DNA from: Luteimonas cucumeris | GTDB taxonomy: Bacteria > Pseudomonadota > Gammaproteobacteria > Xanthomonadales > Xanthomonadaceae | Length of the DNA stretch: 64,000 nt | Direction of reading: 5' to 3' | Assembly: GCF_007830035.1 (NCBI RefSeq) | Contig: NZ_VLKN01000009.1 | Span: 1 to 64,000, forward strand | Shown: positions 38,671 through 47,469 of the stretch, piece by piece | How the letters are laid out: each line of letters starts with the position of its first letter | Position numbering within the stretch: the stretch's first letter is position 1 | Program-made: the position numbers and the translations under genes | Notes under the pieces: model-generated | What the model was told of the DNA's origin: nothing | Seen by the model: only the letters and a program-made list of their open reading frames with translations | The model's database searches: none

Positions 38671-39930
38671 ATGAACGCAACGATCGCCCCACGGGCGCGC
38701 AAGGCCGCGCTCGTCTTCATCTTCGTCGTAGTGTTGATCGACGTGCTGTCGTTCGGCCTGATCATCCCGGTGCTGCCGCACCTGGTCGAACAGTTCGTCG
38801 GCGGCGACACCGCGCATGCGGCGTACTGGGTCGGCGTGTTCGGCACCGTGTTCGCCGCGATCCAGTTCGTGACGTCGCCGATCCAGGGCACGCTGTCGGA
38901 CCGCTACGGGCGAAGGCCGGTGATCCTGCTGTCGTGCCTGGGGCTGGGCCTGGATTTCATCTTCATGGCCCTGGCCAGCACCTTGCCGTGGCTGTTCGTC
39001 GGTCGCGTGATCTCGGCGATCACCTCGGCCAGTTTCACCACCGCCAACGCCTACGTCGCCGACGTCACCGCGCCGGAGCAGCGCGCGAAGAGCTACGGCA
39101 TGATCGGCGCCGCGTTCGGGCTGGGCTTCATCGTCGGCCCGCTGATCGGCGGCTGGCTCGGCGAGATCGACCTGCGCCTGCCGTTCTGGTTCGCCGCCGG
39201 CCTGTCGCTGGTGAACTTCATCTATGGCTGGTTCGTGCTGCCGGAATCGCTGCCGGCCGAGCGGCGCAGCGCACGCTTCGACTGGGCGCACGCCAATCCG
39301 CTGGGTTCGTTGGCGTTGCTGCGCCGTTATCCGCAGGTGTTCGGATTGGCGGCGGTGGTGTTCATAGCCAACCTCGCGCATTACGTGTATCCGAGCATCT
39401 TCGTGCTGTTCGCCGATTACCGTTACGGCTGGGGCGCGCGCGAAGTGGGTTATGTGCTGGCGGTAGTCGGCGTGTGCAGCGTGATCGTCAACGCGGTGCT
39501 CGTCGGGCGCGTGGTGCACTGGCTCGGCGAGCGCCGAACCCTGCTGCTCGGTCTGGGCTGCGGTTTCGTCGGGTTCGCGATCTATGGTTTCGCCGATGTC
39601 GGCTGGCTGTTCCTGCTCGGCTTGCCGATCAGCGCGCTGTGGGCGCTGGCGGCACCGTCGACGCAGGCATTGATCACGCACCAGGTCGGCGCCGACGTGC
39701 AGGGCCGCATCCAGGGCGCGTTGATGAGCCTGGTGTCGATGGCCGGCATCATCGGCCCGGCGATCTTCGCCGGCAGCTTCGGATTCTTCATCGGCGATCG
39801 CGCACCGCTGCACCTGCCCGGCGCGCCCTGGTTCATCGCCGCGGTGCTGCTGGGCATCGCGGTGCTGATCGCGTGGCGCTATGCGCGTGCGCCCGCGGCG
39901 ATGCCTGCGGCCGCCGACACGGCTGCGTGA
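38671..39930 (+). CDS. MFS transporter, TetA-like (TCR/Tet family)
   Basis: 419 residues with 12 predicted membrane helices. It opens with LVFIFVVVLIDVLSFGLIIPVLPHL, the TetA-like first helix. The motif A equivalent SDRYGRRPVILLSCLGLGLD follows helix 2, and VADVTAPEQRAKSYGMIGAAFGLGFIVGP carries motif C-like features. Relatives export tetracyclines or other drugs by proton antiport, but many housekeeping homologues exist and no tetR gene adjoins it. Substrate cannot be assigned. Confidence 0.9.
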   Translation: MNATIAPRARKAALVFIFVVVLIDVLSFGLIIPVLPHLVEQFVGGDTAHAAYWVGVFGTVFAAIQFVTSPIQGTLSDRYGRRPVILLSCLGLGLDFIFMALASTLPWLFVGRVISAITSASFTTANAYVADVTAPEQRAKSYGMIGAAFGLGFIVGPLIGGWLGEIDLRLPFWFAAGLSLVNFIYGWFVLPESLPAERRSARFDWAHANPLGSLALLRRYPQVFGLAAVVFIANLAHYVYPSIFVLFADYRYGWGAREVGYVLAVVGVCSVIVNAVLVGRVVHWLGERRTLLLGLGCGFVGFAIYGFADVGWLFLLGLPISALWALAAPSTQALITHQVGADVQGRIQGALMSLVSMAGIIGPAIFAGSFGFFIGDRAPLHLPGAPWFIAAVLLGIAVLIAWRYARAPAAMPAAADTAA

Positions 39931-40015
39931 GCGCAGCGTCCTCAGTGCGGCCGCAGGCAACACGCGCGTTCGCGCAATAATGGGCGAACCCACCGCCCAT
40001 CCGCGAGGAGTCGTC

Positions 40016-40243
40016 ATGCGCCTGACCGTTCCGATCATCGTCGTCCTGCTGGCCAGCGCCTGCAGCGGCGTGGAGTACAAGGACAGCAATGCCGCGGTCG
40101 ATGCCAATCCGGCCTGCGTCGGCGCCGATGGCCGGCCGGGCGAGGCGACCGCACCGTGGTGCAAGCGCGAGGTATCCGCCGAATGGAAGGCGGGCGAGGG
40201 CGGCGAGAAGATCGACTTCAGCGGCGCCGACAAGGACGACTGA
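40016..40243 (+). CDS. Small lipoprotein
   Basis: 75 residues with GAGGAG 5 nt before ATG 40016. The signal peptide ends in LLASAC, so Cys16 is the likely lipidated residue. The mature part is short and charged, with two more cysteines (NPACVG and APWCKRE) that could form a disulphide in the periplasm. Not a family I recognise. Confidence 0.75.
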   Translation: MRLTVPIIVVLLASACSGVEYKDSNAAVDANPACVGADGRPGEATAPWCKREVSAEWKAGEGGEKIDFSGADKDD

Positions 40244-40320
40244 CCGCGCATCGCAATGCGCAAGGCTCGACGATGACAGCCTTTTCATCTCGTTGACGGC
40301 AACACGGCAATGCTGGTCGC

Positions 40321-41397
40321 GTGACCCGCGACGATGATGCGACACCGGCGGATGCCGCCGCACACACTGCCGGGCAGGCCGGGCTGGTATATGTCAGCGA
40401 TGCCATGCCCGGCATCGGCCGCCGGCGAGCCGGCAAGGGTTTCGTCTATCGTCGCGCCAGCGGTCGTCCGGTGCGCGACGCCGCGACGTTGTCGCGGATC
40501 CGCCAACTGGCGATCCCGCCGGCCTATACCGATGTCTGGATCTGCGCCGTGCCGAACGGCCATCTGCAGGCGACCGGGCGCGACGCGCGCGGGCGCAAGC
40601 AGTATCGCTATCACCCGCAGTGGAACCAGATGCGCGGCGACGGCAAGTTCGATCGCATCGTCGCCTTCGCCACGGCGTTGCCGCGGCTGCGTCGCGCGGT
40701 GCGCCGTGACCTGAAGCTGCCGGGCCTGCCGCGCGAAAAGGTGCTGGCGATCGTGGTCGCGACGATGGCCACGACCCTGATGCGCGTGGGCAACGATGCC
40801 TATGCACGCAACAACGGTTCGTTCGGCCTGACCACGTTGCGCAATCGCCATGTCGCCTTCCTGCATGGTGGGCGCGCGCGGTTGAGTTTCCGCGGCAAGA
40901 GCGGCCAGCTGCATGAAGTCGAACTGGATGATGCACGCCTGGTGAAACTGGTACGCGCCTGCCAGCAGTTGCCGGGACAGGCCCTGTTCCAGTACCTGGA
41001 CGACGAGGGCCGACGCCAGCGCGTCGATTCGGGCAGGGTCAACGAATACCTGCGCGCGACGATGGGAGACGACTTCACCGCCAAGGATTTCCGCACATGG
41101 GGTGGCACGCTGCTGGCCTTCCAGATGCTCGCCGCCACGCCGCTGCCGCAGGCGTTGCGCGGCGACCAGCCCAGCGAAGCGACGTTGGCGACCACGCAGA
41201 ACCGGGTGATCGCCGCGGTCGCCAAATCGCTGGGCAATACCGTCGCGGTATGCCGCAAGGCCTACATCGATCCCAGCCTGTTTGCCGGCTGGCGCGACGG
41301 CAGCCTGCAACGTGCGGCCGGTGCGGCACGTGGTGCGCGGCAGTGGGAACAGGCCGCACTGCGTTTTCTCAAACGCTCGCATCGCGCGGCACGATAG
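40321..41397 (+). CDS. DNA topoisomerase IB
   Basis: 358 residues from GTG 40321. This is a poxvirus-like type IB topoisomerase, which relaxes supercoils by transient 3'-phosphotyrosine linkage. The N-terminal domain has IPPAYTDVWICAVPNGHLQATGRDARGRKQYRYHPQW in pieces typical of bacterial members. The catalytic tyrosine is Tyr315 in TVAVCRKAYIDPSLF. The active-site lysine and arginines lie in SFRGKSGQLHEVEL and FRTWGGTLLAF. The start codon is tentative because no strong ribosome site is visible. Confidence 0.93.
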   Translation: MTRDDDATPADAAAHTAGQAGLVYVSDAMPGIGRRRAGKGFVYRRASGRPVRDAATLSRIRQLAIPPAYTDVWICAVPNGHLQATGRDARGRKQYRYHPQWNQMRGDGKFDRIVAFATALPRLRRAVRRDLKLPGLPREKVLAIVVATMATTLMRVGNDAYARNNGSFGLTTLRNRHVAFLHGGRARLSFRGKSGQLHEVELDDARLVKLVRACQQLPGQALFQYLDDEGRRQRVDSGRVNEYLRATMGDDFTAKDFRTWGGTLLAFQMLAATPLPQALRGDQPSEATLATTQNRVIAAVAKSLGNTVAVCRKAYIDPSLFAGWRDGSLQRAAGAARGARQWEQAALRFLKRSHRAAR

Positions 41398-41411
41398 CCG
41401 CGCAACGAAAA

Positions 41412-41440
41412 GCCCATACCCTCTGTGCGAGGGTATGGGC
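41412..41440. terminator. Terminator shared by topoisomerase IB and lipoprotein gene
   Basis: 12-bp perfect arms GCCCATACCCTC (41412-41423) / GAGGGTATGGGC (41429-41440) with a 5-nt loop. The bases on the left, AACGAAAA, give a TTTT tract on the minus strand, so it works best for the lipoprotein gene at 41464 but also follows the topoisomerase by 14 nt. Confidence 0.85.
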
Positions 41441-41463
41441 GCAACGGCGTGATGCCGTGTCGG

Positions 41464-41784
41464 TTACGGTGAAGGCGGCGTGGTCTGCGACTGTGCCGGA
41501 TCGTTCGGATCGGTCGGTGGCTGCGTTTCCACCGGTGGCGGCGTCGTGGTCGGCGGCTGCTCGGGCGCCATGCCTTCGGTCGCCGGTGGTGGCGTCTCGC
41601 TCGGCGGCGGCGTGGTTTCGCTCGGCGGAGGCGTCTGGCTCGGCGTAGTGGTATCCGGCGTGGTGGTGGCCGGTGCGGTATCGGCCGGCGGCGTATACGT
41701 CGGCTCGACTTCCTGATCGTTGTTGCACGCGGTCAGTGACAGAGCCACGGCCAGCGCGGTGATGGGGAGTGCGATGCGGATCAT
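41464..41784 (-). CDS. Pro/Thr-rich lipoprotein
   Basis: 106 residues. The signal peptide ends in LTAC with Cys20. The mature chain is almost entirely Pro/Thr/Ser/Glu with short repeats such as PPPSETTPPPSETPPP, so it is disordered and probably spans the periplasm or cell wall. No folded domain and no family assignment. The tandem-repeat DNA makes its length likely to vary between strains. Confidence 0.78.
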   Translation of the reverse strand: MIRIALPITALAVALSLTACNNDQEVEPTYTPPADTAPATTTPDTTTPSQTPPPSETTPPPSETPPPATEGMAPEQPPTTTPPPVETQPPTDPNDPAQSQTTPPSP

Positions 41785-41891
41785 GATGGCTCCTGGCGTA
41801 AGGTACGCCTGTGAGCTTGGTTTGCGCCGCTGTAGAACCGCGTCAAGATTCGGCTAATAAAAGCGCAGTGGTGGGCGTGCGTTCAAGAACA

Positions 41892-41930
41892 GCATTCCGG
41901 CCGCGCGGCGAGGCTGCGCGGCCGGAATGC
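41892..41930. terminator. Strong terminator after the I78-inhibitor lipoprotein gene
   Basis: 15-bp perfect arms: GCATTCCGGCCGCGC (41892-41906) and its complement (41916-41930), loop 9 nt. It lies 38 nt downstream of the minus-strand gene at 41969. No clear T-run follows, but the stem is very GC-rich. Confidence 0.75.
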
Positions 41931-41968
41931 GGGTTGAATGTGCAGGTGTGCGCAGTAATTTCCGTATA

Positions 41969-42352
41969 TCAACCGCAGCGCACGCTCTGGATCACGTTGC
42001 CATCATCCACTTCCAGGGTCAGGCGATCGTCCTGGAAATCCATGGTCACCATTTCTCCGGGCTTGATCACGCGCGTGGTGCCCGATCCGCTGTCGGCCTT
42101 GGCCTTGTCGACGACGTCCTGGCTCGCGGTCTGGCCGACGAGCGACTGCACCTTGCTGGCATCGCAGACTTTCTTTGCGTCGTCGACCGGCGCGGGCTCG
42201 AGCGTGTTTTCCGGTGCGACCGCAGGCGCGTCCGCCGGCGTGGACACGGCGGCAGTGTCGCCCGTGGCGGCGGTGGAGTCGGTACTCGGCGGCGTCGTGC
42301 CGTTGCAGGCGGCCAGCGACAGCGCGAACAGGATGGAGGCAATGCGGTACAT
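41969..42352 (-). CDS. Lipoprotein with I78-type peptidase inhibitor domain
   Basis: 127 residues. Signal peptide with lipobox LAAC (Cys16), then an Ala/Thr/Pro-rich linker to about residue 58. The C-terminal domain is of the inhibitor I78 family: CDASKVQSLVGQTAS, then GTTRVIKPGEMVTMDFQDDR and LTLEVDDGNVIQSVRCG, with the two end cysteines probably disulphide-bonded. Such inhibitors block serine peptidases; being lipidated it would protect the envelope. The target is unknown. Confidence 0.85.
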   Translation of the reverse strand: MYRIASILFALSLAACNGTTPPSTDSTAATGDTAAVSTPADAPAVAPENTLEPAPVDDAKKVCDASKVQSLVGQTASQDVVDKAKADSGSGTTRVIKPGEMVTMDFQDDRLTLEVDDGNVIQSVRCG

Positions 42353-42493
42353 GGCGGATCTCCTGGCGGGGGTAGGCGACAGCGTGCGTGCGCGGCCGTG
42401 TGCAGTACGTTAACGGATTGTCGGGCATACAGGTGCGGTCGGCGAAGGCAACGGCGACAGCAAGCGGCGCATCGACTTCACAGGAGCAGCATC

Positions 42494-42712
42494 ATGGCCC
42501 ATACCGTCACCTTCAACCTGCCGCGGCGCACGCTCGGACGCGAGGACATCGAATTCGTGGTCGAGAAGGACGGCATCCGTTTCGGCACGCTGCTGGTGTC
42601 CAAGGGCGCGGTGGAATGGCGGCCGACCAACAAGGTCTACCGGCGCCGCCTGCGCTGGGACCGGTTCGACCAGCTGATGCGCGAAAGCGGACGCAAGGTG
42701 CGCGCGGGTTGA
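42494..42712 (+). CDS. Small conserved-looking basic protein
   Basis: 72 residues with AGGAG 8 nt before ATG 42494. Sequence begins MAHTVTFNLPRRTLGREDIE and contains FGTLLVSKGAVEWRPTNK, ending in a basic helix. There is no signal peptide or membrane segment. I do not recognise a named family. Its last codons overlap the TTG start of the following methyltransferase (TTGA), so the two are probably coupled. Confidence 0.75.
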   Translation: MAHTVTFNLPRRTLGREDIEFVVEKDGIRFGTLLVSKGAVEWRPTNKVYRRRLRWDRFDQLMRESGRKVRAG

Positions 42713-43365
42713 GCGGCAAACCGCATGCGCCGGCCTGCGATCGCAATCGCGATCCGATCCTGGAAGTGTTGCGCACGCACTTCGCCGACCGCCAGCGGGT
42801 GCTGGAAATAGGGAGCGGCACCGGCCAGCACGCAGTGCATTTTGCGGCCGCGATGCCGTGGCTGACCTGGCAATGTTCGGACGTGGCGGACAACCTGCCC
42901 GGCATCGGCCTCTGGCTGGACGACGCGGGTTTAGCGAACACGCCGCCGGCGCTGGAACTGGATGTCGGCGGCGACTGGTCGCGTGTCGTGAAGACAGAGG
43001 ATCCTCGACACGCGCGTCGCGGCTACGACGCGATCTTTTCGGCCAACACCTTGCACATCATGGGTTGGCCGCAGGTCGAAGCTTTCTTCGCCGGCGTGGG
43101 CAAGGTGTTCGACACGACATCGCAGTCGCAAGACAAAAACGATGGCGACGCCGTGCTGGTGCTGTACGGCCCGTTCAACTACGGCGGCGAGTACACCAGC
43201 GACAGCAATCGTGCGTTCGACGCATGGCTGAAAGCGCGCGACGCGCGTTCTGGCATACGCGACTTCGAGGCGGTGGACGCGCAGGCGCGGGTGATCGGCC
43301 TGCGGCTGGTCGCGGACCTGGCGATGCCGGCGAACAACCGCTGCCTGGTGTGGCGACGCGGCTGA
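42709..43365 (+). CDS. DUF938 SAM-dependent methyltransferase
   Basis: 218 residues from a TTG at 42709, chosen because it gives (M)SGKPHAPACDRNRDPILEVL, the usual DUF938 start, and overlaps the preceding stop by TTGA. SAM-binding motif VLEIGSGTGQHAVHFAAAMP is intact, and IFSANTLHIMGWPQVEAFFAG and LYGPFNYGGEYTSDSNRAFD are family hallmarks. Substrate unknown. It has a normal length for the family. Confidence 0.88.
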   Translation: MSGKPHAPACDRNRDPILEVLRTHFADRQRVLEIGSGTGQHAVHFAAAMPWLTWQCSDVADNLPGIGLWLDDAGLANTPPALELDVGGDWSRVVKTEDPRHARRGYDAIFSANTLHIMGWPQVEAFFAGVGKVFDTTSQSQDKNDGDAVLVLYGPFNYGGEYTSDSNRAFDAWLKARDARSGIRDFEAVDAQARVIGLRLVADLAMPANNRCLVWRRG

Positions 43366-43534
43366 AGCGACGCAGGGTGCAGGAAACACGGATCGGGCAC
43401 GGATACGTCCTGTCGTAGTGGCGCCGCCCCACGATCCCGGGCCACCATCACGCCCGGCCATGCCGAATGGCAGGGGCCGCGATGGCCGGTTGCCGGCACG
43501 ATCCGGGGTTGTCCTCGATCACGGAAAACCCAGC

Positions 43535-45439
43535 ATGTCCCGTTCGCGCCTGCGTTGGCTGCCCGTCCTCCTCGCCCTGCCGCTGCTCACGCCGCTCTCG
43601 TCGGCCATCGCGCAGCAGTACGCCGCTCCGGCCAACACGCCGTATCCGGGCACGATCACGCTGGATGTCGATGCCACCGACCTGCAGCATCGCGTTTTCC
43701 GCGCCAAGCAGCGCATTCCGGTGCAGCCGGGACCGATGACCCTGCTGTATCCGCAGTGGCTGCCCGGTCGCCACGCCGGTTACGGCTCCGTCGAGAAATT
43801 CGCCGGACTGACGATCACAGGCAACGGTCAGAAGATCGAATGGAAGCGCGATCCGCTCGACGTGTACGCGTTCAACATCGTGGTGCCGCAGGGCGTGAGC
43901 GAGATCGAGATCGCTTCCGAATTCCTGTCGCCGACCGACCGTGACCAGGGCCGCGTGGTGATGACGCCGGCGATGCTCAACCTGCAGTGGAACAACATCG
44001 CGCTGTATCCGGCCGGACACTACGCCGACAAGGTCACGTTCGTGCCGACGCTGAAGGTGCCGGCCGGCTGGCAGCCGTTCACCGCGCTTGATGTCGACAG
44101 CCGCAGCGGCGACACGGTGCGCTACAAGCCGGTCGACTTCGACACCCTGGTCGATTCGCCGGTGTATGCCGGCAAGCACTACAAGACCATCGACCTCGAT
44201 CCAGGCGCGAAGGTGCCGGTGCGGCTGAACGTGGTCGCCGACGACGCGCGCCACCTCGAAGCCAAGGACGACCACGTCGCCGCACACCGCAAGCTGGTCG
44301 ACCAGGCCTACAAGCTGTTCGGTTCGTACCACTACGACCACTACGATTTCCTGTTCTCGCTGTCCGAGCAGATGTCCGGCAACGGCCTGGAACACCACCG
44401 GTCCAGCGAGAACGGCGTCGGCACCGACTATTTCACCGACTGGGATCCGAAGAAGGGCAGCACCGACCTGCTTGGCCATGAGTTCGCGCATTCGTGGAAT
44501 GGCAAGTTCCGGCGCCCGGCCGACCTCACCACGCCCAGCTTCAACGTGCCGATGCAGGGCAGCCTGCTGTGGGTGTACGAGGGCCAGACCCAGTACTGGG
44601 GCAACGTGCTGACCGCGCGCGCCGGCCTGCGTTCGCAGGAAACCGCGCGCGATGCGCTGGCGATGGTCGCGGCGACCTACGCCGACAACCGTCCGGGCTT
44701 GGGCTGGCGCGCGCTGCAGGACACCACCAACGATCCGATCATCGCCCAGCGCCGGCCCAAGCCGTATCGCGGCTGGCAGCTGAGCGAGGACTACTACTCC
44801 GGCGGGCAGATGATGTGGCTCGAAGCCGATGCGCGCATCCGCAGCAAGACCGGCGGCAAGAAGTCGCTGGACGATTTCGCGCGCGCGTTCTACGGCGTCG
44901 ACAACGGCAGCTGGAAGGCCAAGCCTTATACCTTCGACGACGTCGTCGCCACGCTCAACGACGTGGTCGCGGACGATTGGGCCACGTTCCTGCGCACGCG
45001 CCTGGACGGCCACGGCTCGCTGACCGGCGGCATCGAGGCCAGCGGCTGGCGCCTGGTCTACAAGGACAAGCCCAACGCCGCGGCCAAGGCGCGTGGCGGT
45101 GACCGCGGCGGCGCGGATTTCCTGTACTCGCTCGGCTTCACCGTCGGCAAGGACGGGAAGTTCGGCGACGTGCGCTGGGACAGCCCGGCGTTCAAGGCCG
45201 GCATCGGCAGCGGCATGGAGCTGGTGGCGGTCGACGACCGCGAATACAGCAAGGACCTGCTGGAAGATGCGATCAAGGCGGCGAAGGACAGCAAGACCCC
45301 GATCAAGCTGACGGTGAAGGACTTCGACCGTTACCGCACGATCAGCATCGATTACCACGAAGGTCTGCGCTATCCGCACCTGGAGCGGATCGAGGGCAAG
45401 CCGGATTATCTGACGAAGATTTTCGCGGCTCGCAAGTAA
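43535..45439 (+). CDS. M61-family metallopeptidase (glycyl aminopeptidase-like), secreted
   Basis: 634 residues from ATG 43535, with a signal peptide ending SSAIAQ. The zinc motif HEFAH is at 315-319 in LLGHEFAHSWNGKFRRP, with WVYEGQTQYWGNVL supplying the downstream glutamate. A C-terminal PDZ domain spans about residues 515-610. M61 peptidases in this group are periplasmic or outer-surface aminopeptidases. The upstream frame to 43418 lacks a signal and is not used. Confidence 0.92.
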   Translation: MSRSRLRWLPVLLALPLLTPLSSAIAQQYAAPANTPYPGTITLDVDATDLQHRVFRAKQRIPVQPGPMTLLYPQWLPGRHAGYGSVEKFAGLTITGNGQKIEWKRDPLDVYAFNIVVPQGVSEIEIASEFLSPTDRDQGRVVMTPAMLNLQWNNIALYPAGHYADKVTFVPTLKVPAGWQPFTALDVDSRSGDTVRYKPVDFDTLVDSPVYAGKHYKTIDLDPGAKVPVRLNVVADDARHLEAKDDHVAAHRKLVDQAYKLFGSYHYDHYDFLFSLSEQMSGNGLEHHRSSENGVGTDYFTDWDPKKGSTDLLGHEFAHSWNGKFRRPADLTTPSFNVPMQGSLLWVYEGQTQYWGNVLTARAGLRSQETARDALAMVAATYADNRPGLGWRALQDTTNDPIIAQRRPKPYRGWQLSEDYYSGGQMMWLEADARIRSKTGGKKSLDDFARAFYGVDNGSWKAKPYTFDDVVATLNDVVADDWATFLRTRLDGHGSLTGGIEASGWRLVYKDKPNAAAKARGGDRGGADFLYSLGFTVGKDGKFGDVRWDSPAFKAGIGSGMELVAVDDREYSKDLLEDAIKAAKDSKTPIKLTVKDFDRYRTISIDYHEGLRYPHLERIEGKPDYLTKIFAARK

Positions 45440-45481
45440 GCGGAGTCATCGTTCCCGCAGCGATGCGGTAGCCACGCGACA

Positions 45482-45607
45482 TCCTCCTCCACCTCGTGGA
45501 GGAGGAGATTCGTATTCAAGGGAATATCAACCCGAACGCAGTGAGGGAGCTGTTGTTGACCCACGCGATCTGGCAGGGCAAACAGCAGGTCCCTCACTGC
45601 GTTCGGG
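45482..45607. repeat. Two stem-loop repeats between peptidase and acyltransferase genes
   Basis: First stem: TCCTCCTCCAC (45482-45492) / GTGGAGGAGGA (45496-45506), 3-nt loop, probably the terminator of the M61 gene. Second: CCCGAACGCAGTGAGGGA (45531-45548) / its exact complement (45590-45607), 18-bp arms, with GCTGTT/AACAGC pairing further inside. The second is a palindromic dispersed repeat ending in GTTCGGGATGACGG; the palindrome at 57579 shares the CGGGATGACGG end. Confidence 0.85.
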
Positions 45608-45674
45608 ATGACGGAAAGCCGGCGGGTGCTGCAAGATCAGGCTTGATCTGAAGAATCCGGAGCAGAAACAAGCG

Positions 45675-46894
45675 ATGGTCACAGGCGCCGTCTCCCTGCA
45701 AACCGGTACACGGCTCCGCAACCCCGGCATCGACGTGCTGCGCGGCCTGTCGATCCTGCTGGTGGTGCTGCACCACGTTGCGCTGCGCATCCCGTTGAAG
45801 CAGACCGCGCTCGCCGACTTCCTGCCCAAGCGCCTGTTGAATGCGCTCAGTTACACCGGCTACGAAGCGGTGTTCGTGTTCTTCGTGATCTCCGGCTTCC
45901 TGATCACCGTGCACGCGCTGCAGCGCTGGGGTTCGCTGGCCAACATCGATGCGCGTGCGTTCTATGTGCGCCGCGCCGCCCGGATTCTGCCGTGCCTGCT
46001 GGCGCTGGTGGCGATACTGGCGGTGATGCACCTGGCCGGCGTGCCGAACTACGTGATCGACAAGCCGGAACAGTCGCTGGGCGGCGCCACGCTGTCGGCG
46101 CTGGGCCTGTACCTGAACTGGTACGAAGGGCGCACCGGCTGGCTGCCCGGTGGCTGGGACGTGCTGTGGTCGCTGTCGATCGAGGAAGTGTTCTATCTCG
46201 GTTTCCCGCTGCTGTGCCTGCTGGTGCGCGACCTGCGGCTGCTGGTGCCGCTGCTGGCCGCGCTGGCGCTGTCATTGCCGCTCACGCGCGCGCTGCTCGA
46301 CGGCAACGAGATCTGGCAGGAGAAGGCGTACCTGCCGGGCATGGCGGCGATCGCCACCGGCGTGCTCGCCGCGCTGCTGGCCGCGCGCGCGCAGCCATCA
46401 CGCCGGATCGCGCAGGTCGTGGCGATCGTCGGCAGCGTCGGCCTGCTGGCGATCTGGCTGGCGGCATCCTGTGGCGTGCGCTCGGCAACGGCTCGATGCT
46501 GGTATTGACGCTGTCGTCGGCGAGCCTGATTCTCGGTTTGCATTGGGGACACGCGGGCAGCATGGGCGACGGGAGCGTAGCCCCGACCTACGCGGCGATG
46601 CGCGGCCTCGGTTGGTTGCGTTCGTTCGGCCGGCTCAGCTACGAGATCTACCTCAGCCACATGTTCGTGGTATTCGGCATCGTCGCGCTGTTCCGCAGCG
46701 CCGGCGGCGACCTGCGCAGCGGTTTCTGGTGGTACCTGCCGGTGTTGCTGCTGTGCTGGCTGCTCGGCGCAGCGATCGCGCGCGGGTTCTCGGAACCGTG
46801 CGACCGCGCGTTGCGGCGGCGCTGGCTGCCAGGGCGCGGCGAGACGGGAGCGTTCGAGTTGCAACGGTTGCCGGGTGATTCGCCGGCCAGCTAG
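45675..46894 (+). pseudogene. Acyltransferase 3 family membrane protein, frameshifted
   Basis: The first frame starts at ATG 45675 with GIDVLRGLSILLVVLHHVAL and FFVISGFLI, the acyltransferase 3 hallmarks, and continues through WSLSIEEVFYLGFPLL, then ends early at 46508 with unrelated residues (SCGVRSATARCWY). From about 46470 another frame resumes the family: GNGSMLVLTLSSASLILGL, LGWLRSFGRLSYEIYLSHMF and more membrane helices to 46894. Joined, it would be about 406 residues, the normal size of O-acetylases acting on lipopolysaccharide or peptidoglycan. A single-base change near 46470, or a sequencing error, explains it. Confidence 0.85.
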
Positions 46895-47469
46895 GTCTCG
46901 TCCACGGCTGCCGGCTCGTCGACCCGTGGCGTCGCGCGTCGCCACAACATGCTGCGCAGCACACCGTCGCGACGGATCAGGCCGTGGTACAACGCTGCCG
47001 CGAAGTGGAGCAGGAAGACGCCGAACAACAGATAGGCCAGGGCGCGGTGCGACCAGCGCAGCACCGCGAACCAGGTGGCATCCGCGGGCGCGATTGCCGG
47101 AAGACGGATGCCCTCGCCAAGCATCACCGGATAGCCGCCGGCCGAGAGCATCATCCAGCCGACCACGGGCAGGACGAACATCAGCGCGTACAGCAGCCAG
47201 TGCGAGGCGGCCGCCGCCAGGCGCTGCACCCGCGGCAGATCGCCGGGCAGTGCGGGTGGGCGATAGCGAAGGCGCAAAAGCAGGCGCAGGCAGGCCAGCA
47301 GCAGGATCGCGATGCCGAGCGGCTTGTGCAGCGACAACAGCCAGGCATGGCGGTCCGACACGCTCGACACCATGCCCACGCCGATGAAGAGCATGGCCAG
47401 GATCATCGCCGCCATCAGCCAGTGGATCAGGCGCGCCAGCAGCGGGAACAGTGCGGGGTCGCGGTTCAT
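46891..47469 (-). CDS. Cytochrome b561
   Basis: 192-residue four-helix di-haem b membrane protein. Haem-ligand histidines are seen in LARLIHWLMAAMI, LLSLHKPLGIAILL, AAASHWLLYALMF and WSHRALAYLLFGVFLLHF. The start overlaps the stop of the catalase-type gene by 4 nt, so the pair is one operon. It could pass quinol electrons to the periplasmic peroxidase or relieve superoxide stress; which one is inference. Confidence 0.93.
   Translation of the reverse strand: MNRDPALFPLLARLIHWLMAAMILAMLFIGVGMVSSVSDRHAWLLSLHKPLGIAILLLACLRLLLRLRYRPPALPGDLPRVQRLAAAASHWLLYALMFVLPVVGWMMLSAGGYPVMLGEGIRLPAIAPADATWFAVLRWSHRALAYLLFGVFLLHFAAALYHGLIRRDGVLRSMLWRRATPRVDEPAAVDET

Noticed and set aside
38671-39930. MFS gene as an acquired tetracycline-resistance determinant
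   Set aside because: No tetR, no mobile element and base composition like its neighbours; TetA-like chromosomal exporters are common.
41464-41784. Pro/Thr repeats as a minisatellite without a gene
   Set aside because: The frame has a signal peptide, lipobox and a proper terminator, so it is coding.
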